A stretch of DNA of 58,247 bases from Ectothiorhodospiraceae bacterium (GTDB lineage Bacteria; Pseudomonadota; Gammaproteobacteria; Nitrococcales; Aquisalimonadaceae), in NCBI GenBank assembly GCA_020831885.1, contig JAFIFU010000018.1:1-58247 (forward strand), in the 5' to 3' direction. The notes below the pieces were generated by a model. The model searched no databases and had not been told where the DNA came from. It saw only the letters and a program-made list of their open reading frames with translations. Shown piece by piece: positions 45,653-55,119 of this stretch; position 1 is the first letter of the stretch, and each line of letters starts with the position of its first letter. The position numbers and the translations under genes were made by a program.

Positions 45653-45690
45653 GGGCTACGCTCCTCTGGTCGGAATGTCGAGCGTAGCCC
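45653..45690 (-). promoter_or_regulatory. Hairpin over the dehydrogenase ribosome binding site
   Basis: GGGCTACGCTC (45653-45663) pairs perfectly (11 bp) with GAGCGTAGCCC (45680-45690). In the minus-strand RNA the AGAGGAG ribosome site is at the loop/stem edge, 4-17 bases before the dehydrogenase ATG. It could also end transcription of the upstream lipoprotein gene. Confidence 0.5.
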
Positions 45691-45696
45691 ATTCCG

Positions 45697-46614
45697 TCAG
45701 CGCGACTCCAGTTGCAAGCCGCGGTCGCCCACATCGCCCCAGCGCAGCTCCTGTACCGCTGGGCCGGGTTCCGCCACCAGTTGCAGTTCGGCGCCGGTGC
45801 CGGTGTCCGAACCCAGGCGCAACGCCACCGGTCGGTGGTCCAGATGCAGACTCACGATGCCCTGCCGCACGGTTTCGCCATGTTCATCCAGCACCAGCGG
45901 GTGTCCGGCCCGGGTATAGATCAGGCGCCGTTGTCCTTCGGCATCCCGGCGGACGGCCTTGATGTGCAGTACCGCCCGCCCGTCGCCCATCCGTTCCACC
46001 ATCAGGTCTGCCTGGCCGATGGCGTCTGCGTTCCGGCGCAGGGTGAAGTGATGGTTGCCGCTCTCCAGGGTCCGGGCTGTCTCTACTGCGGCAAGGAGCA
46101 CCGGAAGCAACGTCTGTGCATCCTCCAGTTCCGAATGCACGGTCCCGGCGGACAAGGGCGTGGATTGCAGACGCAGCGCCCCGGCATCGATCTGCCAGAG
46201 CGAGGCTTCCTTGTACGAGGGGCTCAGGGTGGTGGTCAGCGTGTAGTGGGTGCGTCCGTAATCCCAGCCGATGACATCGATCAGCCACTCGCCCGGGGTC
46301 GGATTGTAGAACACGCAGGTGTCGGCCCGCGTGCCGCGCTCCACCGAGTCGCAGGTGTCGTAGTCCCGCGGGCCGGCCACGAACAGATCCGCATCCTGGC
46401 TCAGCCTGTGCAGCCGGATCTCCAGTCGCGTGGTGCCGCGGGGAACGTGGGTGGCGTAGCTCTTCCAGTGATCGTCCAGCACGCTGGAATGGATGGAGAC
46501 CGTGTTTCCGGCGTGTTTGGACGAGCGCTTGCGGTCGCGGTCGCTCTCCGTGCAGCCGGCGAGCAGTACCGCGGCGGCAAGGATGAGGACGCTTCCCGAG
46601 AGACGGTGGCGCAT
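45697..46614 (-). CDS. Lipoprotein with PPC-like (pre-peptidase C-terminal) domain
   Basis: A 305-residue predicted lipoprotein (lipobox LLAGC, Cys20). Residues about 45-130 look like a PPC beta-sandwich (TRLEIRLHRLSQDADLFVAGPRDYDTCDSV, then PGEWLIDVIGWDYGRTHYTLTTTLS). The C-terminal half resembles DUF3108-like beta-strand-rich sequence (LIYTRAGHPLVLDE). Function unknown; location likely outer membrane or periplasm. It is separated from the dehydrogenase downstream by a strong hairpin. Confidence 0.78.
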   Translation of the reverse strand: MRHRLSGSVLILAAAVLLAGCTESDRDRKRSSKHAGNTVSIHSSVLDDHWKSYATHVPRGTTRLEIRLHRLSQDADLFVAGPRDYDTCDSVERGTRADTCVFYNPTPGEWLIDVIGWDYGRTHYTLTTTLSPSYKEASLWQIDAGALRLQSTPLSAGTVHSELEDAQTLLPVLLAAVETARTLESGNHHFTLRRNADAIGQADLMVERMGDGRAVLHIKAVRRDAEGQRRLIYTRAGHPLVLDEHGETVRQGIVSLHLDHRPVALRLGSDTGTGAELQLVAEPGPAVQELRWGDVGDRGLQLESR

Positions 46615-46734
46615 GATGACCTCGCAGTCCGTGAGTCATGGGCCTCATGCTGCACCCTGAAAACCGAACAGAAGCTGAACGGCGCCAGGCGCTCTGCGAT
46701 GACATTGTGTCGATTCGGCCCTTTCTCCACCGAC

Positions 46735-46757
46735 TAAGGAAACACTGATCTATTCCT
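46735..46757 (+). repeat. MITE-family terminal fragment
   Basis: TAAGGAAACACTGATCTATT, followed by CCT, matches the left terminal repeat of the 53244 element. It sits 42 bp upstream of the first YCII gene, in its promoter region. Confidence 0.7.
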
Positions 46758-46798
46758 GAAGCATGTCCAATCCGGATAAGCCGCGATCGGGAGGCCCC

Positions 46799-47155
46799 AT
46801 GAAATACCTGTGTCTGATCTACGTTGATGAAAAGCGATTGGAGGCCACGCCGCCCCAGGAACTGGAGGCGGTGGCGGCGGCCTGTGACGCCCATTCCGAG
46901 GAACTGCGGCGGTCGGGGCGGCTACTCGCCAGCGAGCGACTGGAGTCGGTTCAGACCGCCACCACCGTGCGCAAGGTCGACGGGTCGGTGGTGACCACGG
47001 ATGGACCATTTGCGGAGACCAAGGAGCAACTGGCCGGTTTTTTCCTGGTGGACGCCCGGGACCTCAATGACGCGATCCGGATTGCGGCGGATATTCCGCC
47101 GGGGCGCTTCGGATGCATCGAGGTGCGCCCCGTCCTCGACAGCGGGAATACCTAG
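46799..47155 (+). CDS. YCII/DGPF-domain protein (first of two)
   Basis: A 118-residue single-domain protein of the YCII-related (DGPF) family: MKYLCLIYVDEKR at the start and VVTTDGPFAETKEQLAGFFLVDARDLNDA, which contains the signature DGPF. Function is unknown for the family; in actinobacteria and proteobacteria such genes often sit beside an ECF sigma factor, which is absent here. GGGAGG lies 5 bases before the ATG at 46799. It is followed by a paralogue. Confidence 0.85.
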   Translation: MKYLCLIYVDEKRLEATPPQELEAVAAACDAHSEELRRSGRLLASERLESVQTATTVRKVDGSVVTTDGPFAETKEQLAGFFLVDARDLNDAIRIAADIPPGRFGCIEVRPVLDSGNT

Positions 47156-47168
47156 GGAAGCACTGATG
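47153..47168 (+). repeat. MITE-family terminal fragment
   Basis: TAGGGAAGCACTGATG matches the right terminal repeat of the full element (read in that orientation). It starts at the stop codon of the first YCII gene, and with the copy at 46735 it brackets that gene in direct orientation. It is short, so a chance match cannot be excluded. Confidence 0.55.
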
Positions 47169-47185
47169 AACGAAGGAGTGCAGGT

Positions 47186-47599
47186 ATGCGATTCATGATC
47201 ATTGTGAAGGGTGACGAGAAGGTGGAGGCCGGCGCCATGCCGGATCCGGCGGCGGTGGCGGAGATGGCCGATTACCATGAGGAACTGCAGCGGGCCGGCG
47301 TGCTGGTGGACGCTTCCGGGCTCCAGCCCAGCGCCAAGGGTTTCCGTATCCGGTACCGGGGAACGGACCGACAGGTGGTGGATGGCCCGTTCACCGAGAC
47401 CAAGGAGTTGGTCGGCGGGTACACCATCATCCGCGTTCCGTCCCGGGAAGAGGCCGTGAAATGGGCGCTGCGTTTTCCCAACCCGCGGGGATCGGGGGAG
47501 GATTGCGAGATCGAGGTACGGCAGATGTTCGAGCTGGACGACTTCGAGCCCGGTGAGGCCATCGAGCGCTTCCGGAAAATGGGGGTCGGGGGCGCGTGA
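47186..47599 (+). CDS. YCII/DGPF-domain protein (second of two)
   Basis: A 137-residue paralogue of the preceding gene, with MRFMIIVKGDEKVEAG at the start and VVDGPFTETKELVGGYTIIRVPSREEAV. The C-terminus has an extra acidic tail (about 15 residues) compared with the first copy. GGAG lies 8 bases before the ATG. The two probably form one transcript ending at the hairpin at 47603-47636. Confidence 0.85.
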   Translation: MRFMIIVKGDEKVEAGAMPDPAAVAEMADYHEELQRAGVLVDASGLQPSAKGFRIRYRGTDRQVVDGPFTETKELVGGYTIIRVPSREEAVKWALRFPNPRGSGEDCEIEVRQMFELDDFEPGEAIERFRKMGVGGA

Positions 47600-47602
47600 T
47601 CA

Positions 47603-47636
47603 GGCGGGGGCTTCCGGAGAAACCGGAAGCCCCGCC
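47603..47636. terminator. Bidirectional terminator between YCII gene and ettA
   Basis: GGGGCTTCCGG-[AGAAA]-CCGGAAGCCCC, extended by GGCG/CGCC across one bulged base, lies in the 55-bp gap between converging genes. T tracts are absent. The stem is the strongest in this part of the window. Confidence 0.68.
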
Positions 47637-47654
47637 CATGGCGGTCACCGCGAC

Positions 47655-49322
<1,668 letters not shown>

Positions 49323-49395
49323 GGAATAAGGATTTGCCTGTGGCTTGCCTAAAAGGGCACATTATCCCGGACCGGGAGCAGGAAGCCAAACCTGA

Positions 49396-49440
49396 GAAGG
49401 AAGCGCTGATCTATTTCCAGGGAATCGATCGGCGCTTCCT
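49396..49440. repeat. Minimal palindromic MITE-family copy
   Basis: GGAAGCGCTGATCTATTTCC (49399-49418) and its imperfect inverse GGAATCGATCGGCGCTTCC (49421-49439) are separated by 2 bases: both ends of the repeat family with almost no interior. It lies upstream of ettA and of the frameshifted membrane gene. Confidence 0.75.
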
Positions 49441-49523
49441 GAAATGCATGAAAATCCGGGCAGGGATTCCATGCGCCCCGGGGCCGCAATGACGCCAGAT
49501 TCGAACGACAGGGACGGTTCCGC

Positions 49524-50742
49524 ATGATCACACCGTATTGGCACAGGCTGCCGGCCTTCTTCCGTTTCCCGCTGCGCCGCCCGGCGCTGGATCTGCTGAT
49601 GCTCACCGTGCTGCTGGGCGTGGTGCCACTGATTCTGGGGCTGGGCTTCCTGGCCTTGATCAGCGCACTGGTGATGCTGTTCATCCTGATGAAGTACGGC
49701 TACGAAACGCTCCAGTCCGCCGCTTCCGGCGAAGAGGAGCCGTTGCCGCTGGCCGAGGCCATGTCCGGGGAGGGGTACCTGCTGCCGCTCAAGCAGATGG
49801 CCGTGATCATCTGCCTGTTCGTGGTGGCCGGCTGGCGGGCGCCGTGTCCCCGGTGTTCATGGTTTTGATGCTGGTTCTGGTGTCTCTGCTGTTGCCTGCC
49901 AGCGTGATCATCCTCGGCACCGAGCGCAGCTTCTTCGCCGCGGTCAACCCGGTCAATCTGTTCTCGGTGGCCATGCGCATCGGCTGGGTCTGTTCGGCCT
50001 GCTGTTGTGCATTCAGATCGCAACCGCGACGGCCAGCGGCCTGGTGGACTTCCTGCTCCCGGCCCGGGCTAATCCGTACCTCAACTACAGCGGCATGATC
50101 TTCGTCGGTAATTACTTCACGTTGATGGCCTTTTATCTGCTGGGTTACGTGGTTTATCAGTACCACGAACCGCTCGGACACCCGGTCTATCTCCCGGAGG
50201 ACGATGCGGAGCAGGAGCTTGCCCTGTTCGAAGCGCTGATGGAGAACGGCAAGCACCAGGCGGCCCTGACGGAGCTGCGCGGGTTGCTGGACCGCAATCC
50301 CGACCGACGTGACCTCAAGGAGCGTCTGGTCCGCCTGGCGCGGCTAACCGGCGATTCCGAAACCCTGATGCTGGAAGGGCCGGAGGCCATGGCCGCCCTG
50401 GTCCGGGGCGGGCGGGTCCGGGATGCCACCGATCTGTACCTGGATTGTCTGGCGGCGGATCCGGGGTTCCGCCCCCAGGCACCCGAACTCCACGACGTGA
50501 TCGCTGCGGAGCTGCGCAAGTGTGGCCTGCTCCGGGAGGCGCTGTCCTTGCTGAACGGCTTCCATCAGCGGTTTCCCGGGAATCCGCTGGTGCCGCGAGC
50601 CTACCTGCTGGCGGCGCGCATTTTCCTGGACGATGCCGGCAAGCCGGAGCAGGCGAGGAAGCTGCTGGCCTATCTGCAGCGGCATTTCGCCGACAGCCCC
50701 TATGCGGCCGAGGTGGAGTCGCTGAAGCGCAGCCTGGCATGA
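49524..50742 (+). pseudogene. Frameshifted membrane protein with C-terminal helical-repeat domain
   Basis: Three overlapping reading frames give one continuous protein: 49524 to about 49835 (frame start MITPYWHRLPAFFRF, two or three membrane helices), about 49830 to 49990 (AGAVSPVFMVLMLVLVSLLLP), and about 49995 to 50742 (GLLLCIQIATATASGLVDFLLP, then a soluble helical region LMENGKHQAALTELRGLLDRNPDRR ... of TPR-like character). Each join looks like a single missing base: one near GGCTGGCGGGCG (about 49830) and one in a GGG run (about 49987). The gene may be a true pseudogene or reflect two sequencing errors. I do not recognise the family. About 400 residues would be expected intact. Confidence 0.72.
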
Positions 50743-50824
50743 GGTGTGCGCTGCAAGGCCCGTGGCACCGGCCAGCGGGTTCGTGGCTGCGCCGTTGCGG
50801 GTGGTTTCCGCCGTTGTTCCCGGC

Positions 50825-52195
50825 CTATGCGGGTGTCGCCGGGGGTTCGCGTTTGAGCCGCTTTTCGGCTTGTTTCGCCAGGCGCTGCACCTCGCGGCTG
50901 CTGACGATCTCCCCTTGGCTGGCGAAGCGTTCGTGATTGGCCTCGATCTCGTCCAGCACGTACAGGTAGTTCACCATCAGGCCCAGGCTCTGCCGGAGCC
51001 CGTTGTCGGAGATATCCCCCAGCCAGTTGAGCCGGTGCAGCCGTGCGCCGTTGCCCAGGTGGAACCGGGCCACCGGGTTGGCGGGCTGGCCCTTGCGGCC
51101 CTTGGCTTCCAACAGGTAGCGCGCGGCCAGCGGCATCAGCAGCGACTGCAGACCCTCCGCGGCCTGCAGCAGGCTGCGCGGGTCGGGCGTGTCCAGGATG
51201 GCCAGCGCGTTACGGTCCGCCTCGCCCAGCGGGAAAGCCGGATCGTCACGCTGCTGCCGCAGCCAGTCCACGAAACCCGGCAGCGGTGACAGGGTGACGA
51301 AATGGCGCAGATTCGGCAGCTCCTGCCGCAGTTCCTGCACCACCTGCTTGATCAGGAAATTGCCGAAGGAGATACCCCGCAGGCCCACCTGGCAGTTGCT
51401 GATGCTGTAGAAGGCCGCCGTATCCGCCTCTTCCGCCGCGCCGGGCTCGGCGGCCTGGCTGTCCAGGATGGGCTGGATGCGGTCCGGCAGGCCGTCGGTG
51501 AGAGCGACCTGCACGAAGATCAGCGGCTCATCGCCGGTGGCCGGGTGGAAAAAGGCGAAGCAGCGCCGGTCCGCCGGATTCAGTCGGCGGCGTAGATCAT
51601 CCCAGCCACGCATGGCGTGGACGGCTTCGTAGGCGATGATCTTCTCCAGCACGCTGGCGGATGTATGCCAGTCGATACGGCGCAGCACCAGGAAACCGCG
51701 GTTGAACCAGGAGCTGAACAGCGAGGAGAAATCAGCGTCCAATGGCCGTAGCTCGGGATGGTCCGGCAGCAGCCGTTGCAGGTCCGCCCGCATCCTGACC
51801 AGTTCGAAGGTGTAGCCGGGCAGCAGGTTGAGGCGCCGGAGCAACTCCTGGCGCGGGGGCTCGCAGGCGCGGAACAGGGCCTGGGCTCTGGCGCTGTCAG
51901 GCTGGTCGCTATAGGCGGCATAGGCGCGGTGGACCGCATCCGGATCCGGGTTGAAACCGCCGGCCAGCGCCCGGAAGAAGTTCAGCCGCTCACCCGCATC
52001 CAGCCGCTGATAGCACTGCAGTGCGCGATGGGCATGGGCCATGCTGGAGGCTTCTCCGTCGCTGGCCAGCAGTACCCGGCATTGCTCCAGCAACAGTTCC
52101 GCCCGCTGACCGCTGTCGTCGTGCCTGCCGAGCCAGCGGCGGGCATAGCGCTGGGTCAGGGTGCTCAGCAGGTCGTTCAGGAATGTGCCGTTCAT
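50825..52195 (-). CDS. Malonyl-CoA decarboxylase
   Basis: Converts malonyl-CoA to acetyl-CoA and CO2. The 456-residue protein has the N-terminal helical domain and the C-terminal catalytic GNAT-like domain (IAYEAVHAMRGWDDLRRRLNPADRRCFAFFHPATGDEPLIFVQVAL, split over the positions about 187-240, and ISNCQVGLRGISFGNFLIKQV with the catalytic Ser/His region FVTLSPLPGF). AAAGGA lies 5 bases before the ATG. No malonate transporter or malonyl-CoA synthetase genes are adjacent. Confidence 0.94.
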   Translation of the reverse strand: MNGTFLNDLLSTLTQRYARRWLGRHDDSGQRAELLLEQCRVLLASDGEASSMAHAHRALQCYQRLDAGERLNFFRALAGGFNPDPDAVHRAYAAYSDQPDSARAQALFRACEPPRQELLRRLNLLPGYTFELVRMRADLQRLLPDHPELRPLDADFSSLFSSWFNRGFLVLRRIDWHTSASVLEKIIAYEAVHAMRGWDDLRRRLNPADRRCFAFFHPATGDEPLIFVQVALTDGLPDRIQPILDSQAAEPGAAEEADTAAFYSISNCQVGLRGISFGNFLIKQVVQELRQELPNLRHFVTLSPLPGFVDWLRQQRDDPAFPLGEADRNALAILDTPDPRSLLQAAEGLQSLLMPLAARYLLEAKGRKGQPANPVARFHLGNGARLHRLNWLGDISDNGLRQSLGLMVNYLYVLDEIEANHERFASQGEIVSSREVQRLAKQAEKRLKREPPATPA

Positions 52196-52288
52196 GGTGG
52201 TCCTTTCCCCGTGGTCGGCGTCTTGTCGGGCTCTCCACGGACTTTATCACGCGTACACCGGCCGCAGCAGCCGGGTGGGATATACGGG

Positions 52289-53107
52289 CTAGGCGCCGGG
52301 CGGCACGCCGCCGTGAATCTGCCGCATCAGGTTTCTGGCGTACTCGGCCTGGGTTTGGGCCGGATAGTCCCGGACCAGCGCCTCCAGGAGCGGCTGTGCC
52401 CGTTCCGGGTCGCGTGCTCTCAGGTGGGCGTCGGCCTGCGCCAGTTGGTGTTCCGGCGCATCTTCCGGTCGTTGCTCCGTCACGTAGGCGCGATTGATGG
52501 CGGAAGGCCGGAACCGCCCTATCGCCGCCGCCATCAGTGCCCCGGCAACCAGCCCAGAGGCATGCGCCGCATAGTTGATGTTGCTCTCGTCTCCCAGCCA
52601 GAGCCAGGACGCCAGCTCGTAACCCAGCCAGAGTGGAAGCAACAGGATGGCGGGCGCGCGGGTGACGTTGAAGTACACCCACACGAAATAGAAGAACTGC
52701 ACCCGTGTACGGCCGAACAGCACGCAGTACATACCCATCATTGCGGCGCTGGCTCCCGAGGCGCCAACCCCCGGAATGAAACGGTCACCTGCTACCACCA
52801 GGTCGGCGGCGCCCGCCAGGACGCCCCCCAGCAGATAGGCTGCCAGCATCAGCCGGCTACCGATGGCCCCTTCCACCAGAAAGCCGATGGCCAGCAGGAA
52901 AAGCATGTTGCCTACCAGGTGGATGATTCCGCCATGCAGGAACATGTGGCTGAGCAGGGTCATTGGTTCCGGTTCGGCGGGCCGCAGACCCCAGGACCAG
53001 AACACCACCCGGTCCATCCGGGCATCGAATTCGGCGCGTTCGCGCAGCCATTCGGCGTGCCGTGGGTGATCGGCGGGCAGGGCGTCGCCGCCGCGGACCC
53101 GGGTCAT
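52289..53107 (-). CDS. Rhomboid-family intramembrane serine protease, N-terminus probably disrupted
   Basis: The open frame encodes 272 residues with the rhomboid core: HMFLHGGIIHLVGNMLFL, the catalytic Ser in GVGASGASAAMMGMY, and the catalytic His in NYAAHASGLVAGAL, then a soluble C-terminal tail with TPR-like helices. The first membrane helix usual for the family is missing. Upstream, a GTG at 53213 with a good AAGGA site begins VLLIPFDRKP, a typical rhomboid N-terminus, which continues as DARAVAAEDITAAEVLWK only if one C is removed from a CCCC run near 53183. The present ORF start at 53107 is therefore doubtful, and the gene may be inactive or mis-assembled. Confidence 0.75.
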   Translation of the reverse strand: MTRVRGGDALPADHPRHAEWLRERAEFDARMDRVVFWSWGLRPAEPEPMTLLSHMFLHGGIIHLVGNMLFLLAIGFLVEGAIGSRLMLAAYLLGGVLAGAADLVVAGDRFIPGVGASGASAAMMGMYCVLFGRTRVQFFYFVWVYFNVTRAPAILLLPLWLGYELASWLWLGDESNINYAAHASGLVAGALMAAAIGRFRPSAINRAYVTEQRPEDAPEHQLAQADAHLRARDPERAQPLLEALVRDYPAQTQAEYARNLMRQIHGGVPPGA

Positions 53108-53243
53108 GAAGTCCGGATCGTCAACCAGTTTCCACAGGACCTCGGCTGCGGTGATGTCCTCCGCCGCAACCGCCCGCGCATCGGGGTTTTCGGTCGAAGG
53201 GGATAAGCAGCACGGAGAGATCCTTTTTCCTGTGGCTTCCGGG

Positions 53244-53443
53244 TAGGGAAACGCTGACCTATTCCCATGGCGCTCTGCGGAGCCATTCGCCTGCGCGAAT
53301 GCCCCGCCCTACGGGGCTTTGCAGCGTGTCCGGGTGCCGCGTTGCGGCTCTTGCCAAGGGCTCGCCATTGCCTGCGAGCCGCGCCTTGCCCCCGAACACG
53401 CTGCAAAGCCAGAGCACCATGGGAATAGGTCAGTGCTTCCCTA
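53244..53443. mobile_element. MITE-like element with 27-bp terminal inverted repeats
   Basis: The 200-bp element begins TAGGGAAACGCTGACCTATT and ends with its inverse (53417-53443), two mismatches in 27. Interior inverted repeats (53315-53334 with 53391-53410, one mismatch in 20) and smaller stems make the whole element a quasi-palindrome. It encodes no protein. TA at both outer edges could be the target duplication. At least six shorter relatives occur at 39906, 44649, 46735, 47153, 49396 and 56697. Confidence 0.82.
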
Positions 53444-54322
53444 AGCGTTATATCGGATCGCTCCCAGATCCGACACGTCGTAGCCCTCCATGGCCTCCGC
53501 CCGCTGGCGGAAGCGCTCGCTGCGGGCAAAGCCGAACAGCCGCTGTACCCGGGGATCGAAGTAGCTGCGCCGGCGCATGGCCAGATCGAACCATTCGGTC
53601 TGCAGGGGGATGAAGTGCAGGCCGTGTCGGACCGCCGAGGCGCGGACCCCCAGGCCCGCGTCGGCCCGCCCGGAGCGTACTTCCAGCGCCAGATCATCCT
53701 CGCTCAGAGCCGGGTGCGGGAGCAACTGCAGGGCGCCGGGTTCCAGTCCCGCGTCCGCGAGCAGTTGCCGGAACAGCGTACTGGCGCCGGCTTCCGGTTG
53801 CCGGCTTGCAACCCGCAGTCGCCGGCTTGCCAGATCCTCCAGTCTGTTGATCCCCCGCGGGTTGCCTGCCGGCAACAGCAGCCCCTGCTGGCGCCGGGCC
53901 CAGTGGATGATCACCAGGTCCCGCATGCCGCCGAGGCCGAGCCTGTCGGGGTCGTTATAGCTCGCGTCTTCCGCATGACGGACGTGTATCCCGGCCAGCA
54001 TGGCGTCGCCGGCCAGCAGCCGCTGAACGCCGTCCCCGCTGCCGTGGCAAAGCTGGGCCAGTTCGCTCCCGGACTCCCGCAGCGCCCAGTCCAGCAAAGG
54101 GTCCTGGCTGCCGGCCAGCACCGGGGGGACCGGTCGGCTGGCCCGCTGATCACCCTCCAGATGGTTCATCAGCCACAGGTCGATGGCCTGTTTCGGAAAC
54201 AGCAGCTTGCCGGTGACCTTGGTGCAGGGGATCAGCCGCTGGCGCACCAGTTCGTACACCTTGCGTTCCCGCAGGCGCAAGTAGGCGGCGACTTCGGCGG
54301 TGGTCATCCAGGTGTTCGTCAT
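53441..54322 (-). CDS. Helix-turn-helix regulator with periplasmic-binding-protein-like sensor domain (tungstate/molybdate type)
   Basis: A 293-residue protein with an N-terminal MerR/excisionase-like HTH (MTTAEVAAYLRLRERKVYELVRQRLIP, about residues 6-32) followed by a PBP-like domain (about 85-285) related to the substrate-binding domain of molybdate transporters. It is divergent from tupBCA, so it probably senses tungstate or molybdate and controls that operon. The stop codon (TAG, 53441-53443) lies in the terminal repeat of the MITE, so the native C-terminus may have been altered by the insertion. No ribosome site is seen at the ATG. Confidence 0.82.
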   Translation of the reverse strand: MTNTWMTTAEVAAYLRLRERKVYELVRQRLIPCTKVTGKLLFPKQAIDLWLMNHLEGDQRASRPVPPVLAGSQDPLLDWALRESGSELAQLCHGSGDGVQRLLAGDAMLAGIHVRHAEDASYNDPDRLGLGGMRDLVIIHWARRQQGLLLPAGNPRGINRLEDLASRRLRVASRQPEAGASTLFRQLLADAGLEPGALQLLPHPALSEDDLALEVRSGRADAGLGVRASAVRHGLHFIPLQTEWFDLAMRRRSYFDPRVQRLFGFARSERFRQRAEAMEGYDVSDLGAIRYNA

Positions 54323-54353
54323 GTTGTTTTGCTGTTCACATGGGTTTTATTTA

Positions 54354-54374
54354 CGGCAATACCTGTTATAGCCG
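54354..54374. promoter_or_regulatory. Candidate operator in the tup-regulator divergent gap
   Basis: CGGC-A-ATA-CCTGT-TAT-A-GCCG is a 21-bp palindrome in the 92-bp AT-richer gap between the regulator and tupB. It is placed where the regulator could control both directions. No experimental site for this regulator type is known to me. Confidence 0.5.
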
Positions 54375-54414
54375 AAAAAATGGGCACATGATGCAGGAAA
54401 AGCCGGGAGGAGCG

Positions 54415-55119
54415 ATGGAATCCGCGGATAATGCATTCATCACCGCTTTCCATTTGATTGTCAGCATGGATCCGGTGCTGACCGGCATCGTGCTGCTTTC
54501 GCTCCAGGTGAGTCTGTCCGCCGTGCTGATCGCGACGCTCATCGGCCTGCCGCTGGGGGCTGCCGTGGCGCTGTGGCGCTTTCCCGGCCGCGGCCTGCTG
54601 ATCACATTGCTCAATGCCTTCATGGGCCTGCCGCCGGTGGTGGCCGGGCTCATGGTCTACCTGATGCTTTCCCGCGCCGGGCCGCTGGGGCAATTCGGTC
54701 TTCTGTTCACGCCCACGGCCATGGTTATCGCCCAGTGCCTGCTGGTGCTTCCCATCATCGCGGCCTTGACCCGGCAGGTGGTGGAGGATCTGTGGAAGGA
54801 GTACGCGGAACAGCTCAAGTCCCTGGGCGCGAGCCGTGCCCGGGCCATTCCCACCCTGCTCTGGGATGGCCGGATCAGCCTGGTGACCACGGTGCTTGCC
54901 GGGTTCGGGCGGGCCAGTGCCGAGGTCGGCGCGGTGCTGATCGTGGGCGGCAACATTGATGGTGTCACCCGGGTCATGACCACCGCCATCGCCCTGGAGA
55001 CCAGTAGAGGCGATCTGCCCCTGGCCCTGGGCCTGGGTCTGGTGCTCATGCTGATGGTGGCGGCGGTCAACGGCGCCGCATTCCTGTTGGGCGAATCGGC
55101 CCGGAGGCAGGCGGGATGA
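54415..55119 (+). CDS. tupB: Tungstate ABC transporter permease
   Basis: Membrane subunit of the TupABC tungstate importer. The 234-residue protein has five or six helices and the ABC coupling loop EYAEQLKSLGASRARAIPTLLWDGRISL. GGGAGG lies just before the ATG at 54415; the longer frame from 54340 is not supported. Its last four bases overlap tupC. A sulfate or molybdate permease would look similar, so the substrate call depends on tupA next door. Confidence 0.88.
   Translation: MESADNAFITAFHLIVSMDPVLTGIVLLSLQVSLSAVLIATLIGLPLGAAVALWRFPGRGLLITLLNAFMGLPPVVAGLMVYLMLSRAGPLGQFGLLFTPTAMVIAQCLLVLPIIAALTRQVVEDLWKEYAEQLKSLGASRARAIPTLLWDGRISLVTTVLAGFGRASAEVGAVLIVGGNIDGVTRVMTTAIALETSRGDLPLALGLGLVLMLMVAAVNGAAFLLGESARRQAG

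Noticed and set aside
45697-47599. ECF sigma factor partner for the YCII genes
   Set aside because: No sigma-factor domain is present in the neighbouring genes.
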